DNA of 64,000 nt from Pseudomonadota bacterium (GCA_023391815.1 JAEWAF010000086.1:62001-126000), one strand, 5' to 3'. Positions 32,949-42,361 are shown, counted from the first letter of the stretch. The notes: a model not told the origin generated them from the sequence alone. Numbers and translations are program-made.

Positions 32949-35336
32949 TCAGAAGCTGGAACGAAGGATCAGGCCGACGTAGCGCCGCGGGCCGATGCCG
33001 TCGTAGCCCACCGGCGCGCTGTTGCTGAAGTCGTTGACGCTGGTCGTGTACTTGGTGTCGAACGCGTTCTTTGCGACGATGCTCAGCTCGTACTTCGCTG
33101 CATCCGTCTCGTGCGTGATGCCCGCGCCCAAATCCGTGAGCGAATAGCCGGACTGCTCACCGTACGGCGACAGCAACTGTTCGAGGTTATGTTGGGAGCG
33201 ATAGACATGATTGCCGAAGAAATGCGCGCCGAACCCCGATGCGAGCGGCAACTGATAATCAAAACCCAGAATACCGGTCAAGCGAGGCGCGCCCACGATC
33301 TGACGACCCGTGTTGTTGCACACAGGCACCGATGACGGGAACGAGCGCGGGCAGGTTGCCGTCGACCAGTCGGTGTACTCCGCTTCGTTGTACGCGCCGC
33401 CCGCCGTGACCTGCAGGTTCTCGCTCACTCTGAACGCGGCGTCGAACTCCGTACCAACGGCGCGGATCTCCGGGATGTTTCCCAGGCGGGAGCTGAAGCC
33501 GGTCGGTGACGTGGGATCGGGCTCGCTCGTGACGTTTTGATAGTCCCGAACGCGCGTGTAATAAACGTTCACGTTCAACGTCAGCAGATTGTCGAACAGC
33601 TGGCTCTTGACGCCGGCCTCGAAGTTCAACGACTTCTCCGGTTCGACGTTCGCGATGCCGCCATTGTTGTCGAAGGCCACCGCGCCGGACTTCTCGCCGG
33701 CACTCGCGGACGCATACAGCAAGACCGAGTCGGTGAGCTGGAAGCTCGGGTTCACCAGCCATGCGATGGAATCGTCCTTGATGCGCTTGCCATCGATGAC
33801 GCCGTAGTCGGCGCCGGTCTGGGACGCGCGGATCGCGTCGGCAGTGGCGTTTCCAGTCGACACCGGGGACGAGCCATTCAGCAGCGTCGTGCGCCGATAG
33901 ACCTCGTTGGTCTTGTACTCCCAGGTCTGCCGCAGCCCCAGCGTGAGGCTCGCCCGATCGGTCAAATGCCAGTTCACCTGGCCGAATACGGCCGCGCTAT
34001 CGGACACCGGCTTTTGATTGGTGATCGAATAGACATCGCGCAGCGATGCTTGCAGCAGCTGCCGGCCAGCGACGGTGTTCAGTGCTCGATATTGCGAGTC
34101 GCTCGCGTAGAACGCACCGGCATCGGCCCCGTAGGTGTTGCGGCTGGTCGTGTCCGTATCGATGTTGAATAGATATACGCCGGTCTGATAGTCGATGCGC
34201 TCGTTGATCGAGCCTGTGAGACGGAGCTCCTGTGAAATCTGTCGCGTATCGACCAGCGTGCCGCTGCGGGCAATCGCGAACCGGGTCTGCTCCTGGTCGT
34301 TCTTCGCGTCGAAGTGGAACCAGCGCGCGGCCGTGATCGAGGTGAGCTCTACGGGGCCTGCGTCCCAAGTGATGACTGCGGACGCTCCGTAGTTGTCCGT
34401 AATCAACGGCCGGGCCATGTCCAGCTCGATCTCGTCCCACGAGCCGATGATCGGCGTGTAGCCACCGAAGTAGTCTCGAGCCAGTCGCGTCGTGTAAGTC
34501 GTCGCGCGCACCGAGCCGTCGTTCAGCGTGGTTGGATCGACCATGAACGGCTTGGTATTGCTGTTCTCGTGGGTGAATGCGCCGTCGAGATTCAACTTGA
34601 CGCCCAGCGTATCGCCGGGCTGGAGCAGGAACTGCACACGACCGCCATAGCGATTGCGCTCGTGCCAATGCCCGCCGTTGGCGACGTTCTCGATATCGCC
34701 TTCCTGGCTGTCGACGAACGCGGAGGCACGAAACGCCAGCAGATCGTCGACCAACGCGTTCGAGACCGAGCCCCGCGCCTTATAAGAATCCGTGCTCAAA
34801 CCGCCTTCGAGCTCGAGGTTGGCCTCGGGAGAGAACGACGGCGCGCGGCTGGTGTATTTGATCGCGCCGAGCGAGGTATTCTTGCCGAGCAACGTCCCTT
34901 GCGGACCGCGCAGGATCTCGACGCGCTCCAGATCGGTGAAGTCCTGATAGGTCATGCCGACGTGACCTAGAAAAACGTCATCGACGATCACGCCGACCGC
35001 CGGCTCCATGTTGTCGTTACCGCTGGTTTTACCGATGCCGCGAATCGAAATGCCAGAGCGGCGCGCATTCGGCGTGGTTGCAGTCAGGCCGGGCGCACGT
35101 TGGCTCAACTCAGCGACAGTGAAGGTGCGGTCGCGATCGAGCGTGGCGCCGCTCACCACCGAGATGGGAATCGGCACTTCCTGCAACCGCTCCGAGCGGT
35201 TACGCGCCGTGACCACCACCTCTTCCAGCCCGCGATCGGCCGACGCCGACTCGCCGCCGGCGTCCTGAGCGAACGCAGGAACATTCAATGCCACGCCGCC
35301 ACCGAGCGCCGTGACCAACCCCAACCAATGTTTCAT
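32949..35336 (-). CDS. TonB-dependent outer-membrane receptor
   Basis: A 795-residue receptor starting at ATG 35336, with signal peptide (LGLVTALGGGVALNVPAFA), TonB box-like EEVVVTARN, a plug domain with RSERLQEVPIPISVVSG and RVEILRGPQGTLLGKNTSLG, and a long beta-barrel ending in LILRSSF with a terminal phenylalanine. The EVVVTARNR..LQEVPI style is widespread in sphingomonads and Gammaproteobacteria, where ligands range from siderophores to aromatic compounds. It forms an operon with the SMP-30-like gene. Its specificity cannot be read from sequence. Confidence 0.92.
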   Translation of the reverse strand: MKHWLGLVTALGGGVALNVPAFAQDAGGESASADRGLEEVVVTARNRSERLQEVPIPISVVSGATLDRDRTFTVAELSQRAPGLTATTPNARRSGISIRGIGKTSGNDNMEPAVGVIVDDVFLGHVGMTYQDFTDLERVEILRGPQGTLLGKNTSLGAIKYTSRAPSFSPEANLELEGGLSTDSYKARGSVSNALVDDLLAFRASAFVDSQEGDIENVANGGHWHERNRYGGRVQFLLQPGDTLGVKLNLDGAFTHENSNTKPFMVDPTTLNDGSVRATTYTTRLARDYFGGYTPIIGSWDEIELDMARPLITDNYGASAVITWDAGPVELTSITAARWFHFDAKNDQEQTRFAIARSGTLVDTRQISQELRLTGSINERIDYQTGVYLFNIDTDTTSRNTYGADAGAFYASDSQYRALNTVAGRQLLQASLRDVYSITNQKPVSDSAAVFGQVNWHLTDRASLTLGLRQTWEYKTNEVYRRTTLLNGSSPVSTGNATADAIRASQTGADYGVIDGKRIKDDSIAWLVNPSFQLTDSVLLYASASAGEKSGAVAFDNNGGIANVEPEKSLNFEAGVKSQLFDNLLTLNVNVYYTRVRDYQNVTSEPDPTSPTGFSSRLGNIPEIRAVGTEFDAAFRVSENLQVTAGGAYNEAEYTDWSTATCPRSFPSSVPVCNNTGRQIVGAPRLTGILGFDYQLPLASGFGAHFFGNHVYRSQHNLEQLLSPYGEQSGYSLTDLGAGITHETDAAKYELSIVAKNAFDTKYTTSVNDFSNSAPVGYDGIGPRRYVGLILRSSF

Positions 35337-35532
35337 AGCACCAGACCGCATACCGCGCCCCTCCCTGAGGGCGGTTGCAATCTATGACCGGGACGGTCAA
35401 TGAATCAGTCACGAAGCGGTTGGCACTCAGTCACCGCGCGAGCACGGTTGTGACCGCGGACAATGCAATGTGCCGCGGCCCATCCGGACACGGCGGTAAC
35501 ATCGTATTAACAGATAACGAAACGATCCGAGG

Positions 35533-36288
35533 TCACGAGTCGTACGGATCCAGTGGAATATAAGCAAGCGGCGGCCCGCCGTTCGCATCCAGCAGCACGG
35601 TCCAGAACTCCTTGCCACGGATCGGCAGCCAGCGCAGCTGCGATTCCGGCAGCTTCAGCTGCGCCTCCTTGACCAGTTCTCGAGCTTCGGGATGACGTTT
35701 ATAGAGCTTCTCCATGGGCTGGGCCTGCTGCTTGACCTTTTCCTTCACCGCCTCGTAGGGAACGTAGTACTGCGGGAACATCTGCACGTCCTTGCCTTCG
35801 AGCGCGGAGAACAGCAGCTCATTACGCGCGTCTCTGTCGGTCGGAGATTGAGTACCGACCAGCTTCGGTCCCCACTTCGGACGACTGCGATAGGGATCCT
35901 TGGCCGCCAGCAGATCCTTGTCGTCGATTTCTCCGGCTCGCGTCACTTCGAAACGGTCCTTCACAAACGCTACATACACGGGGCGCGCATTGGCGATGGA
36001 CACGACGCCATAGATGAATGCCGCCAGTTGCACGATACCGACGACGGTGTAATCGAAGATCAGCGCGCGGCGGGACTTCTTGCTGTTGTAGATGATCAGC
36101 GAGGTGAGCGGCCCGAGTACCAGATCGCAGCCACTGATCAGCAGGAAGAAGGTGGTGCCGCCCAGCATCGACTGGAAGGGATCGGGATACCACACCAGAA
36201 AGATCATTGCGGCGGCGATCGCCGCCATGGCCGCGGTGACCAGGAAATGCAGCGACAGAGCACGAAATTTTTCGCGCCAGGCAATCAT
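35533..36288 (-). CDS. TfpX/TfpZ-type pilin accessory protein
   Basis: A 251-residue membrane protein with three N-terminal hydrophobic segments (residues about 13-31, 41-63 and 78-100) and a soluble C-terminal half. WYPDPFQSMLGGTTFFLLIS and GCDLVLGPLTSLIIYN are typical of TfpX/TfpZ proteins, which in pseudomonads help specific major pilins assemble. In those bacteria the gene lies beside the pilin gene; here no pilin gene is adjacent, and the minor pilin operon is 30 kb away. It stands alone between the second TonB receptor and a small membrane protein. Confidence 0.8.
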   Translation of the reverse strand: MIAWREKFRALSLHFLVTAAMAAIAAAMIFLVWYPDPFQSMLGGTTFFLLISGCDLVLGPLTSLIIYNSKKSRRALIFDYTVVGIVQLAAFIYGVVSIANARPVYVAFVKDRFEVTRAGEIDDKDLLAAKDPYRSRPKWGPKLVGTQSPTDRDARNELLFSALEGKDVQMFPQYYVPYEAVKEKVKQQAQPMEKLYKRHPEARELVKEAQLKLPESQLRWLPIRGKEFWTVLLDANGGPPLAYIPLDPYDS

Positions 36289-36390
36289 GGGACCAGGAGC
36301 TCCGATAACTCGCCAGCCGCGAATTATCGGCCGGCGCCCCGGACCGTGCCAAATCCGGGGCTGCCGCAGTTTACCGGGCTGTGCGATGGA

Positions 36391-36852
36391 TCACACCGCC
36401 TGCGCCTTGCGGCTGGCGAGCGCGATCGGCACACCGATGCCGAACGCATGCACGATCAAGCTGGTGATGAGCAGGATGGGCACGATCTTGAACTGGCCGG
36501 GGAAGGCCGAGAGCGGCAGCACCACCAGGTTCATGACCCAGTAAACCAGGAAGCCGTACAACGCGCCCCACCAGATCGGCCGGTCGACCAGGAAGCGCAG
36601 CCGGGTACTGGCGAGATAAAAGATGGCGGCGATGATCATCATCAGCACGAAATGCAGCAAGAAGCCCAAGGTCGCCGTGGTGGTACCGCCTTGATACGCG
36701 GATGAGCCCAACAAGCCGCTCGCGACCGATTGAAGAATTCGCATCGGTGGCACGCCACGCGTGGCCGAGAAGCCGACCGCGTATGTGATATCGATGAGCC
36801 CCGCGATGAGACCGCCCCACAAAATGGCGTAACTTGCGCGATTGCGCGACAT
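36391..36852 (-). CDS. Conserved four-helix membrane protein of unknown function
   Basis: A 153-residue protein starting at ATG 36852, which has GGGGAG close upstream. It has four hydrophobic segments (about residues 8-26, 57-80, 92-113 and 120-142) with GLIAGLIDITYAV in the first and VLMMIIAAIFYLAST in the second. I cannot assign it to a named family with confidence. It sits in a divergent arrangement with the glucose-6-phosphate dehydrogenase gene across 185 bases. Confidence 0.65.
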   Translation of the reverse strand: MSRNRASYAILWGGLIAGLIDITYAVGFSATRGVPPMRILQSVASGLLGSSAYQGGTTTATLGFLLHFVLMMIIAAIFYLASTRLRFLVDRPIWWGALYGFLVYWVMNLVVLPLSAFPGQFKIVPILLITSLIVHAFGIGVPIALASRKAQAV

Positions 36853-37037
36853 GACTGCTCCCCTTTCCTTACGGCGCGTCAGCGCCCTTGTTCCGTGCAC
36901 CGGCGATTTATGGGAGCAATCTAGCGAATCGGCCGACAAATGTCTGCTGCCCGAGGCGCGGACTTGTGGCATGTGTCGATCAGCAACGAGCCGCCGCTGA
37001 GCTATGCTTGCTCGCTGCATGGTTGCGGACGAAGTCG

Positions 37038-38501
37038 ATGGCGAAAATTCCTCCGGGCGTGGGCCCGCGCTTTCCCCAGGTTGTAGTGCTGTTCGGCGCG
37101 ACCGGCGATCTCGCCCGGCGCAAGCTGCTGCCCGGTCTGTTTCATCTGACCAGTGTCGGTTTCATCCCCGGCTGCCGGATCGTGGGCGTGTCGCTCAACG
37201 ATATGAGCGCCGATGGCTTTCGCGACCTGGCACGCCAGGCGCTCAGCGAATTCTCGGTGCGCCCGGTAGCCGACTCCGAATGGCGGGAGTTCGCCAACAG
37301 CCTGGACTATGTGCCGATCAGCGCGGGGCCGGCGGCCTTGAGAGCCGCGGTCGAGAAGGCCGAGGCGACCTTCACTGGCGAGAGCCGTCGCTTGCATTAT
37401 CTCAGTGTGCCGCCGAACGCCGCTTTGTCCGCCGTTCGCATGCTGGGCGAAGCCCACCTAGTCGATCGATCGCGCATCGTCATGGAGAAGCCGTTCGGCG
37501 TGGACCTGGCCACCGCCGTGGAGCTGAACAAGCGTCTGCACGAGGTGTTCAAGGAAGATCAGATCTTCCGCATCGATCATTTCCTCGGCAAGGAGCCGGC
37601 GCAAAACATTCTCGCCTTTCGTTTCGCCAATGGCCTGTTCGAGCCGATCTGGAATCGGAATTTCATCGATCACATCCAGATCGATGTGCCCGAGAGCATC
37701 GGGCTGGCGACGCGGGCGGCGTTTTACGAGGCGACCGGCGCTTTTCGCGACATGGTGGTCACTCACCTGTTCCAGATTCTGGCGTTCGTCGCCATGGAGC
37801 CGCCGACCTCGCTCGAGCCGATTCCGATCAGCGAGGAAAAGTACAAAGTCTTTCGCAGCATGTTGCCCATCCAGCCGAGCGACGTGGTACGCGGTCAGTA
37901 TGCGGGCTATCGCTCCGAGGAAGGCGTCGATCCGCAGTCGGAAACGGAAACGTTCATTGCGCTGAAATGCGTGATCGACAACTGGCGCTGGGCCGGCGTG
38001 CCCTTCTATCTGCGCACCGGCAAGCGCATGGCCGAAGGCCAGCGCATCATTTCAATCGCGTTCCGCGAGCCGCCGAAGAGCATGTTCCCCGCGGGCTCCG
38101 GCATCGGCGAGCGCGGCCCGGATCATCTCACCTTCGATCTGGCCGATCAGTCGAAGATGTCCTTGTCGTTCTATGGCAAGCGTCCGGGTCCGGGCATGCT
38201 CCTGGACAAGCTCAGCTTGCAATTCGCAATGCGTGACACCGGCCTGATCGGCGATGTGCTGGAGGCTTACGAACGTTTGATCCTGGATGCGATGCGCGGC
38301 GATCGCACGCTGTTCACGACCGCCGAAGGCATCGAGCGACTGTGGGCGCTATCGACGGGGCTGCTGGAAAACCCGCCGCCGATCCGGCCTTATCCGCAAG
38401 GCTCCTGGGGACCGAACGCGATCCACCAACTGATCGCGCCACGCGCCTGGCGTTTGCCGTTCGAGCGCGTGTGGCGCGATCCGGATAAGTTGGGGAGCTA
38501 G
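37038..38501 (+). CDS. zwf: Glucose-6-phosphate 1-dehydrogenase
   Basis: A 487-residue cytoplasmic enzyme that oxidises glucose-6-phosphate to 6-phosphogluconolactone with reduction of NADP or NAD. The cofactor motif is GATGDLARRK (20-29), the substrate-binding and catalytic motif is RIDHFLGKE (178-186) and a MEKPFG motif lies just before it. Length matches the family. The start at 37038 gives the normal N-terminus; the open frame further upstream is not coding. It is not clustered with pgl, edd or gnd here. Its stop overlaps the stop of the convergent PEP-CTERM gene by four bases. Confidence 0.95.
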   Translation: MAKIPPGVGPRFPQVVVLFGATGDLARRKLLPGLFHLTSVGFIPGCRIVGVSLNDMSADGFRDLARQALSEFSVRPVADSEWREFANSLDYVPISAGPAALRAAVEKAEATFTGESRRLHYLSVPPNAALSAVRMLGEAHLVDRSRIVMEKPFGVDLATAVELNKRLHEVFKEDQIFRIDHFLGKEPAQNILAFRFANGLFEPIWNRNFIDHIQIDVPESIGLATRAAFYEATGAFRDMVVTHLFQILAFVAMEPPTSLEPIPISEEKYKVFRSMLPIQPSDVVRGQYAGYRSEEGVDPQSETETFIALKCVIDNWRWAGVPFYLRTGKRMAEGQRIISIAFREPPKSMFPAGSGIGERGPDHLTFDLADQSKMSLSFYGKRPGPGMLLDKLSLQFAMRDTGLIGDVLEAYERLILDAMRGDRTLFTTAEGIERLWALSTGLLENPPPIRPYPQGSWGPNAIHQLIAPRAWRLPFERVWRDPDKLGS

Positions 38502-39190
38502 ACGGCCTTGCGACGGCGAGCGCCGAGCAGACCGAGGCCGCCAATAGCAAACAATGCCATGGTGCCCGGCTCGGGCACGCTGGCCGCATCGACCACCAGG
38601 TTGTCGAGGAAGAACTTGCCGTCGCCACGCATGCCGGGGATGCCCGAGATGATCAGCGTATCCATCACGCCGAGGCCGGCGCCGTTGAAACCGAACAACC
38701 AGCTCTGCCCGCCGAGCCACGCGGCGTAATTGGACGGATCCGCCGCCGGAAAATAAACATCGGAGCTCGAGGTGAGCACGCCGTCGAGATAAGCATCGAA
38801 GCGCAGCGACATGCCCGGATTGTTCAGGCCGCTGAGCAGGTCGACGCTGTTGAGCGTGAACTCCCCGTCCGCCGTGATTCGCAATGGACCGTACGCGGTC
38901 AGCAGACCCGAATCGTTGATCGAGCGGCTGGACAGCAGCGCATCCGGATAGTCATGCGCATAGTTGGTTTCATACGTGCACAGCGTGTCCGAAGATATCG
39001 CGACCGCCGAGCCGTTGTATGAGCGCGCGCACTTCTGCCACTGATCCATCGAGTAGCCCGCGTTCTGATAGTTCGCGTATGAGAATTCGGGCGAGGCATC
39101 GAAATCGTTGAATCCGACAGAAACCATTCCGGCGTGCGCCGTGCAGGCGAACCCTGCCGTCAGTACCGTTGCCAAGACAATGCGATTCAT
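38498..39190 (-). CDS. PEP-CTERM sorted exported protein
   Basis: A 230-residue protein with a signal peptide (MNRIVLATVLTAGFACTAHA) and a C-terminal sorting signal: VPEPGT, a hydrophobic helix (MALFAIGGLGLLG) and a basic tail (ARRRKAV). This is the PEP-CTERM signal recognised by exosortase in bacteria that make exopolysaccharide. The middle is a beta-rich domain without a known family. The ATG at 39190 follows an AGGAG site. A nested palindrome lies 76-113 bases upstream. No exosortase gene is in the window. Confidence 0.9.
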   Translation of the reverse strand: MNRIVLATVLTAGFACTAHAGMVSVGFNDFDASPEFSYANYQNAGYSMDQWQKCARSYNGSAVAISSDTLCTYETNYAHDYPDALLSSRSINDSGLLTAYGPLRITADGEFTLNSVDLLSGLNNPGMSLRFDAYLDGVLTSSSDVYFPAADPSNYAAWLGGQSWLFGFNGAGLGVMDTLIISGIPGMRGDGKFFLDNLVVDAASVPEPGTMALFAIGGLGLLGARRRKAV

Positions 39191-39573
39191 CGCTGCTCCT
39201 TGAATCCTCGACCCGAACCGCTGTTCGAGCTCCGGGGCACTATCTCTCGACAAGTTATGTCGCGCCACTGTCGCGTTCCTGTACAGGACAAATCCCGACA
39301 GTGTCATTTGCGATCGGCAGCTTCGAACGGCAATTGTGAAGTCGCGCACTCCGAGCCCTCATGAATATGTGACGCGGCTCTCGGCACGAGATTGCCAACC
39401 TGGACTAGCTCGCCTCCTGGAGCCGACGGAGCACGAGGTGACCTGCGCAAATTCGGCGCGTGCCTTGTGTATACACATCGGCGTCGAATGGTTCGGCCCC
39501 GCGCCGCTTGTGGCCGGGCCGCAGGTTGGATATACCTGCCGCAAAGCCATTTCTGGCGCATGGAAACCAATAA
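39191..39573. other. Divergent intergenic region between the PEP-CTERM and amidase genes
   Basis: This 383-base stretch holds the upstream regions of both genes. Besides the nested palindrome described separately, I see no further gene, repeat or clear promoter. Short open frames in it look random. Confidence 0.4.
39266..39303. promoter_or_regulatory. Nested palindrome upstream of the PEP-CTERM gene
   Basis: An outer inverted repeat CACTGTCG (39266-39273) and CGACAGTG (39296-39303) encloses a perfect 12-base palindrome TCCTGTACAGGA (39277-39288). The two are nearly concentric, offset by two bases. The element ends 76 bases before the PEP-CTERM start codon, a typical distance for an activator site. 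It is a likely dimeric regulator site; a regulator such as the PrsR-type activators linked to PEP-CTERM systems is possible but unproven, and no clear sigma-54 promoter was found between it and the gene. Confidence 0.5.
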
Positions 39574-41193
39574 ATGCTGTCGATGAAGGGGAGCCTCCGG
39601 GCGTCGCTGCGTCGTTCATTGGGGATGGTCGTGGCGCTGTCGATGGGGGGCGGCGCGGCGCATGCGGCCGATGAGCCCTACAATCGCACCTTGAGCGAGC
39701 TGCGAGCCGATCTGGACTCGCGCAAGACCACCTCGGTCGAACTGGTCCAGGCATTCACCCGGCGGATCGAAGCCATCGATCGCAATGGACCGCAGCTGCG
39801 CTCGGTCATCGCGATCAACCCCGACGCGCTCAAACAAGCCCGCGCCCTCGACAAAGAGCTGCAAACCAAGGGTCCGCGCGGTCCCTTGCATGGCATTCCG
39901 GTGCTCTTGAAGGACAACATCGAATCGGCCGATCCGATGCCCACGACCGCCGGCTCGCTGGCTTTGATCGGCAACGTGACTCACCGGGACGCGCCCATCG
40001 CCGCCAATCTGCGCGCGGCGGGCGCGATCATCCTGGGCAAGACCAATCTGAGCGAATGGGCCAACTTCCGTTCGAGCGGCTCGACCAGCGGCTGGAGCGC
40101 GGTCGGTGGCCTCACCAAGAATCCGCACGTGCTCGATCGCACGCCTTGCGGTTCGAGTGCCGGCAGTGGCGCGGCCGTCGCGGCCGGTCTCGCACCGATC
40201 GCGGTCGGCACTGAAACCGACGGCTCCATCATCTGCCCCTCGGCGATGAACGGCGTGGTCGGCTTGAAACCCACTCTGGGTCTGCTCTCCGGCAAGTACA
40301 TCATTCCGATCGCGCACAGTCAGGACACGGCCGGACCGATGGCGACCAACGTGAAAGACGCCGCTCTGTTCCTCGCCGCGATGGTCGGCGACGCGCCCGC
40401 CTGCGATCCACCCTCGGCCGGCTGCGCCAAGTCCGATTACACCAAGGGTCTCGTGCCCACGGCGCTGAACGGCAAACGCATCGGCGTGCTGCGTTTCGAG
40501 GGCAACCGAAACGCCTATGTCACCCCCGTTTACGAGCGCGCGTTGAAGCACCTGAAGGACGGTGGCGCGACCCTGATCGAAATCAAAATGCCCGACCTGC
40601 CGGGAGTCGACGAGGCCGAGGACGTGGTGCTGCACGCGGAGTTCAAGGCGGACCTCAACGCCTATCTCGCCGGCTCGCCAGCCAAGATCGGGATTCGCTC
40701 GCTCGACCAGCTGATCGAGTTCAACAAGCGCACGCCGGCGGAGCTGGCGCTGTTCGGCCAGGACACGTTCGAGAAAGCGAACGCCATGCCGCCGTTGAGC
40801 GATGCGAAGTACATGACGGCGCGGGCCGATGGCAAGCGGCTGGCGGGCGTTCAAGGCATCACGAAAATGCTGGCGGAGCACCAGCTGGACTTGATCGTCG
40901 CGCCGAGCACCGGCGTCGCCCCGCGGGTCGATTCGATCAACGGCACGCGCTCGCCTGGCTCGTTCACTTCCCTGCCTGCGGTCGCGGGCTATCCGCACCT
41001 CACTGTGCCCATGGGTGATTTGAAAGGCCTGCCGCTCGGCATGTCCTTCATCGGCGCGCCGTGGTCGGAAGATGTGCTGCTCGCGGCGGGTTACGCATTC
41101 GAGCAACGAGCGAAGGCCCGCATCGTGCCGAAGTTCATTCCTTCGGTGGAAGCGCAGGAACCGGCGTTCGCACCGGCGGTCGTCTCACCCTGA
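39574..41193 (+). CDS. Exported amidase of the amidase-signature family
   Basis: A 539-residue hydrolase with signal peptide (LGMVVALSMGGGAAHA). The Ser-cisSer-Lys triad is visible: K113 in PVLLKDNIE, the cis-serine in CGSSAGSGAAVAAG (S194 or S195) and the nucleophile S218 in ETDGSI. Members hydrolyse amide bonds in diverse substrates, including peptides and xenobiotics. Its location suggests action in the periplasm. It stands alone; the gene after it starts behind a strong hairpin. A nearby ATG at 39583 would also serve as start. Confidence 0.9.
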   Translation: MLSMKGSLRASLRRSLGMVVALSMGGGAAHAADEPYNRTLSELRADLDSRKTTSVELVQAFTRRIEAIDRNGPQLRSVIAINPDALKQARALDKELQTKGPRGPLHGIPVLLKDNIESADPMPTTAGSLALIGNVTHRDAPIAANLRAAGAIILGKTNLSEWANFRSSGSTSGWSAVGGLTKNPHVLDRTPCGSSAGSGAAVAAGLAPIAVGTETDGSIICPSAMNGVVGLKPTLGLLSGKYIIPIAHSQDTAGPMATNVKDAALFLAAMVGDAPACDPPSAGCAKSDYTKGLVPTALNGKRIGVLRFEGNRNAYVTPVYERALKHLKDGGATLIEIKMPDLPGVDEAEDVVLHAEFKADLNAYLAGSPAKIGIRSLDQLIEFNKRTPAELALFGQDTFEKANAMPPLSDAKYMTARADGKRLAGVQGITKMLAEHQLDLIVAPSTGVAPRVDSINGTRSPGSFTSLPAVAGYPHLTVPMGDLKGLPLGMSFIGAPWSEDVLLAAGYAFEQRAKARIVPKFIPSVEAQEPAFAPAVVSP

Positions 41194-41201
41194 CGGCGGC
41201 A

Positions 41202-41240
41202 GTGCATTCTACCTGTCCGTAACGGGCAGGTAGAATGCAC
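41202..41240. promoter_or_regulatory. Strong hairpin between the amidase and GT2 genes
   Basis: Two 14-base arms, GTGCATTCTACCTG (41202-41215) and CAGGTAGAATGCAC (41227-41240), are perfectly complementary. With three further pairs (one G-U) the stem has 17 pairs and a five-base loop. It starts nine bases after the amidase stop and ends four bases before the GT2 start codon at 41244. No T-run follows, so it is not a standard terminator. The AGGTAG stretch that could serve as GT2 ribosome-binding site is inside the stem. Confidence 0.7.
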
Positions 41241-41243
41241 CGC

Positions 41244-42233
41244 ATGTCCACGCCCCAACCCATCTCCGCCGGCCGAACGAAAGCGTCGGTCAGCGTCATC
41301 GTGCCCGCGTACAACGGCGGCAAGTTCATCGCCGAAGCGCTCGATTCCATCCTCGCCCAGAGCTTGCCGGTCGAGCAGATTCTGATCGTCGACGACGGCT
41401 CCACCGACGATACCGCCGCGATCGTCGCCCGATACACCGATCGCCGAATTCAGTACATCCGTCAGTCCCATGCCGGCCTGGTCACGGCGTGCAATGTCGG
41501 CCTCGATGCGGCTCGGAGTGAGTCCGTGACCTTTTTGAATCCGGAGGATCGTTGGAGTCCGGCGTTCGTCGAGCGCATGCATGACTATCTCGCCGAGGAT
41601 CCGGCGATCGTCTGTGCCTTCAGCAATTTCGTCCACCTCGACGACTCGACCGGCAAGATGGTTGGCGATCAGTTTCGTCACTACCCCGAGATCAAGCGTC
41701 CGGTGCTGTTGAAGGATGCGCCCCACGCGCGCGGCCGCATTCCGAAAGAGCTCGCGTTCGGCGCACTGGTGGCGTGTAGCGAGATTCCGGCTTACCTGCA
41801 GGTGATGATGTTCCGCCGGAGCGCGATCGAAAATCTACGTCTGGAACCCAACCTCGGGCGAGGCGCGGACACAGCCTTCGCGCTACGAGCTTTCATGCAA
41901 GGCGAGGTCGTGTTCACCGACGACGTTCTGGCGATCGTGCGACACCACGATCGCAAAGCTCCGCGCGAACAGAGCGAGCTCGCGGTCCAACGGCTCGATG
42001 CATTGAAAGCGCTCGCGCCACACCTCACCCGCGAGCGCGACGTGCGCCCATATCGGGAGCGCCTGAGCAAAGCTCAGCTCGACACGGCGATCTCTCTAAT
42101 GAGAGCCGGCCAGGCGCGCGCCGCGTTCCGTGCATATCGAGAGGGCTTGAAATTTCCCGGCTTGGGCCTGCGCAAATTTCAAAGCTCGATGCGCTTGCTC
42201 GCGGCATTGCCACAAGGCTGGTTCCAGAAATAA
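41244..42233 (+). CDS. Family 2 glycosyltransferase
   Basis: A 329-residue enzyme with a GT-A fold: VSVIVPAYNGGKFIAEALDS, then QILIVDDGSTDDT. At the place of the usual DxD metal motif (often FLDSDD) it reads FLNPEDRW. The family adds sugars to glycans from nucleotide-sugar donors at the cytoplasmic face; this one may be altered. The ATG at 41244 is preferred over one at 41235, which lies inside the hairpin stem. It begins a small glycan-synthesis group with the DegT aminotransferase and GT4. Confidence 0.85.
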   Translation: MSTPQPISAGRTKASVSVIVPAYNGGKFIAEALDSILAQSLPVEQILIVDDGSTDDTAAIVARYTDRRIQYIRQSHAGLVTACNVGLDAARSESVTFLNPEDRWSPAFVERMHDYLAEDPAIVCAFSNFVHLDDSTGKMVGDQFRHYPEIKRPVLLKDAPHARGRIPKELAFGALVACSEIPAYLQVMMFRRSAIENLRLEPNLGRGADTAFALRAFMQGEVVFTDDVLAIVRHHDRKAPREQSELAVQRLDALKALAPHLTRERDVRPYRERLSKAQLDTAISLMRAGQARAAFRAYREGLKFPGLGLRKFQSSMRLLAALPQGWFQK

Positions 42234-42361
42234 TTTCTCTCGCCGCTCGTGCAACCTCGAGCGATCTCGGTGCGTTTCGACGCAATGGCGCCGCAGCTTC
42301 CCCTTATGGCGCCGCCAGCGCGAAGGTGCATGAATGCATCTCGATCACCGCAGGAGTGGCG

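Noticed and set aside
39191..39265. Possible sigma-54 promoter (TGGCGC...TTGT, minus strand) for the PEP-CTERM gene
   Set aside because: The spacing between the GG and GC elements is wrong, so I do not call it.
39616..41106. 496-codon minus-strand frame opposite the amidase
   Set aside because: The amidase triad and signal peptide on the plus strand are intact; the antisense has an R, D and H-rich composition.
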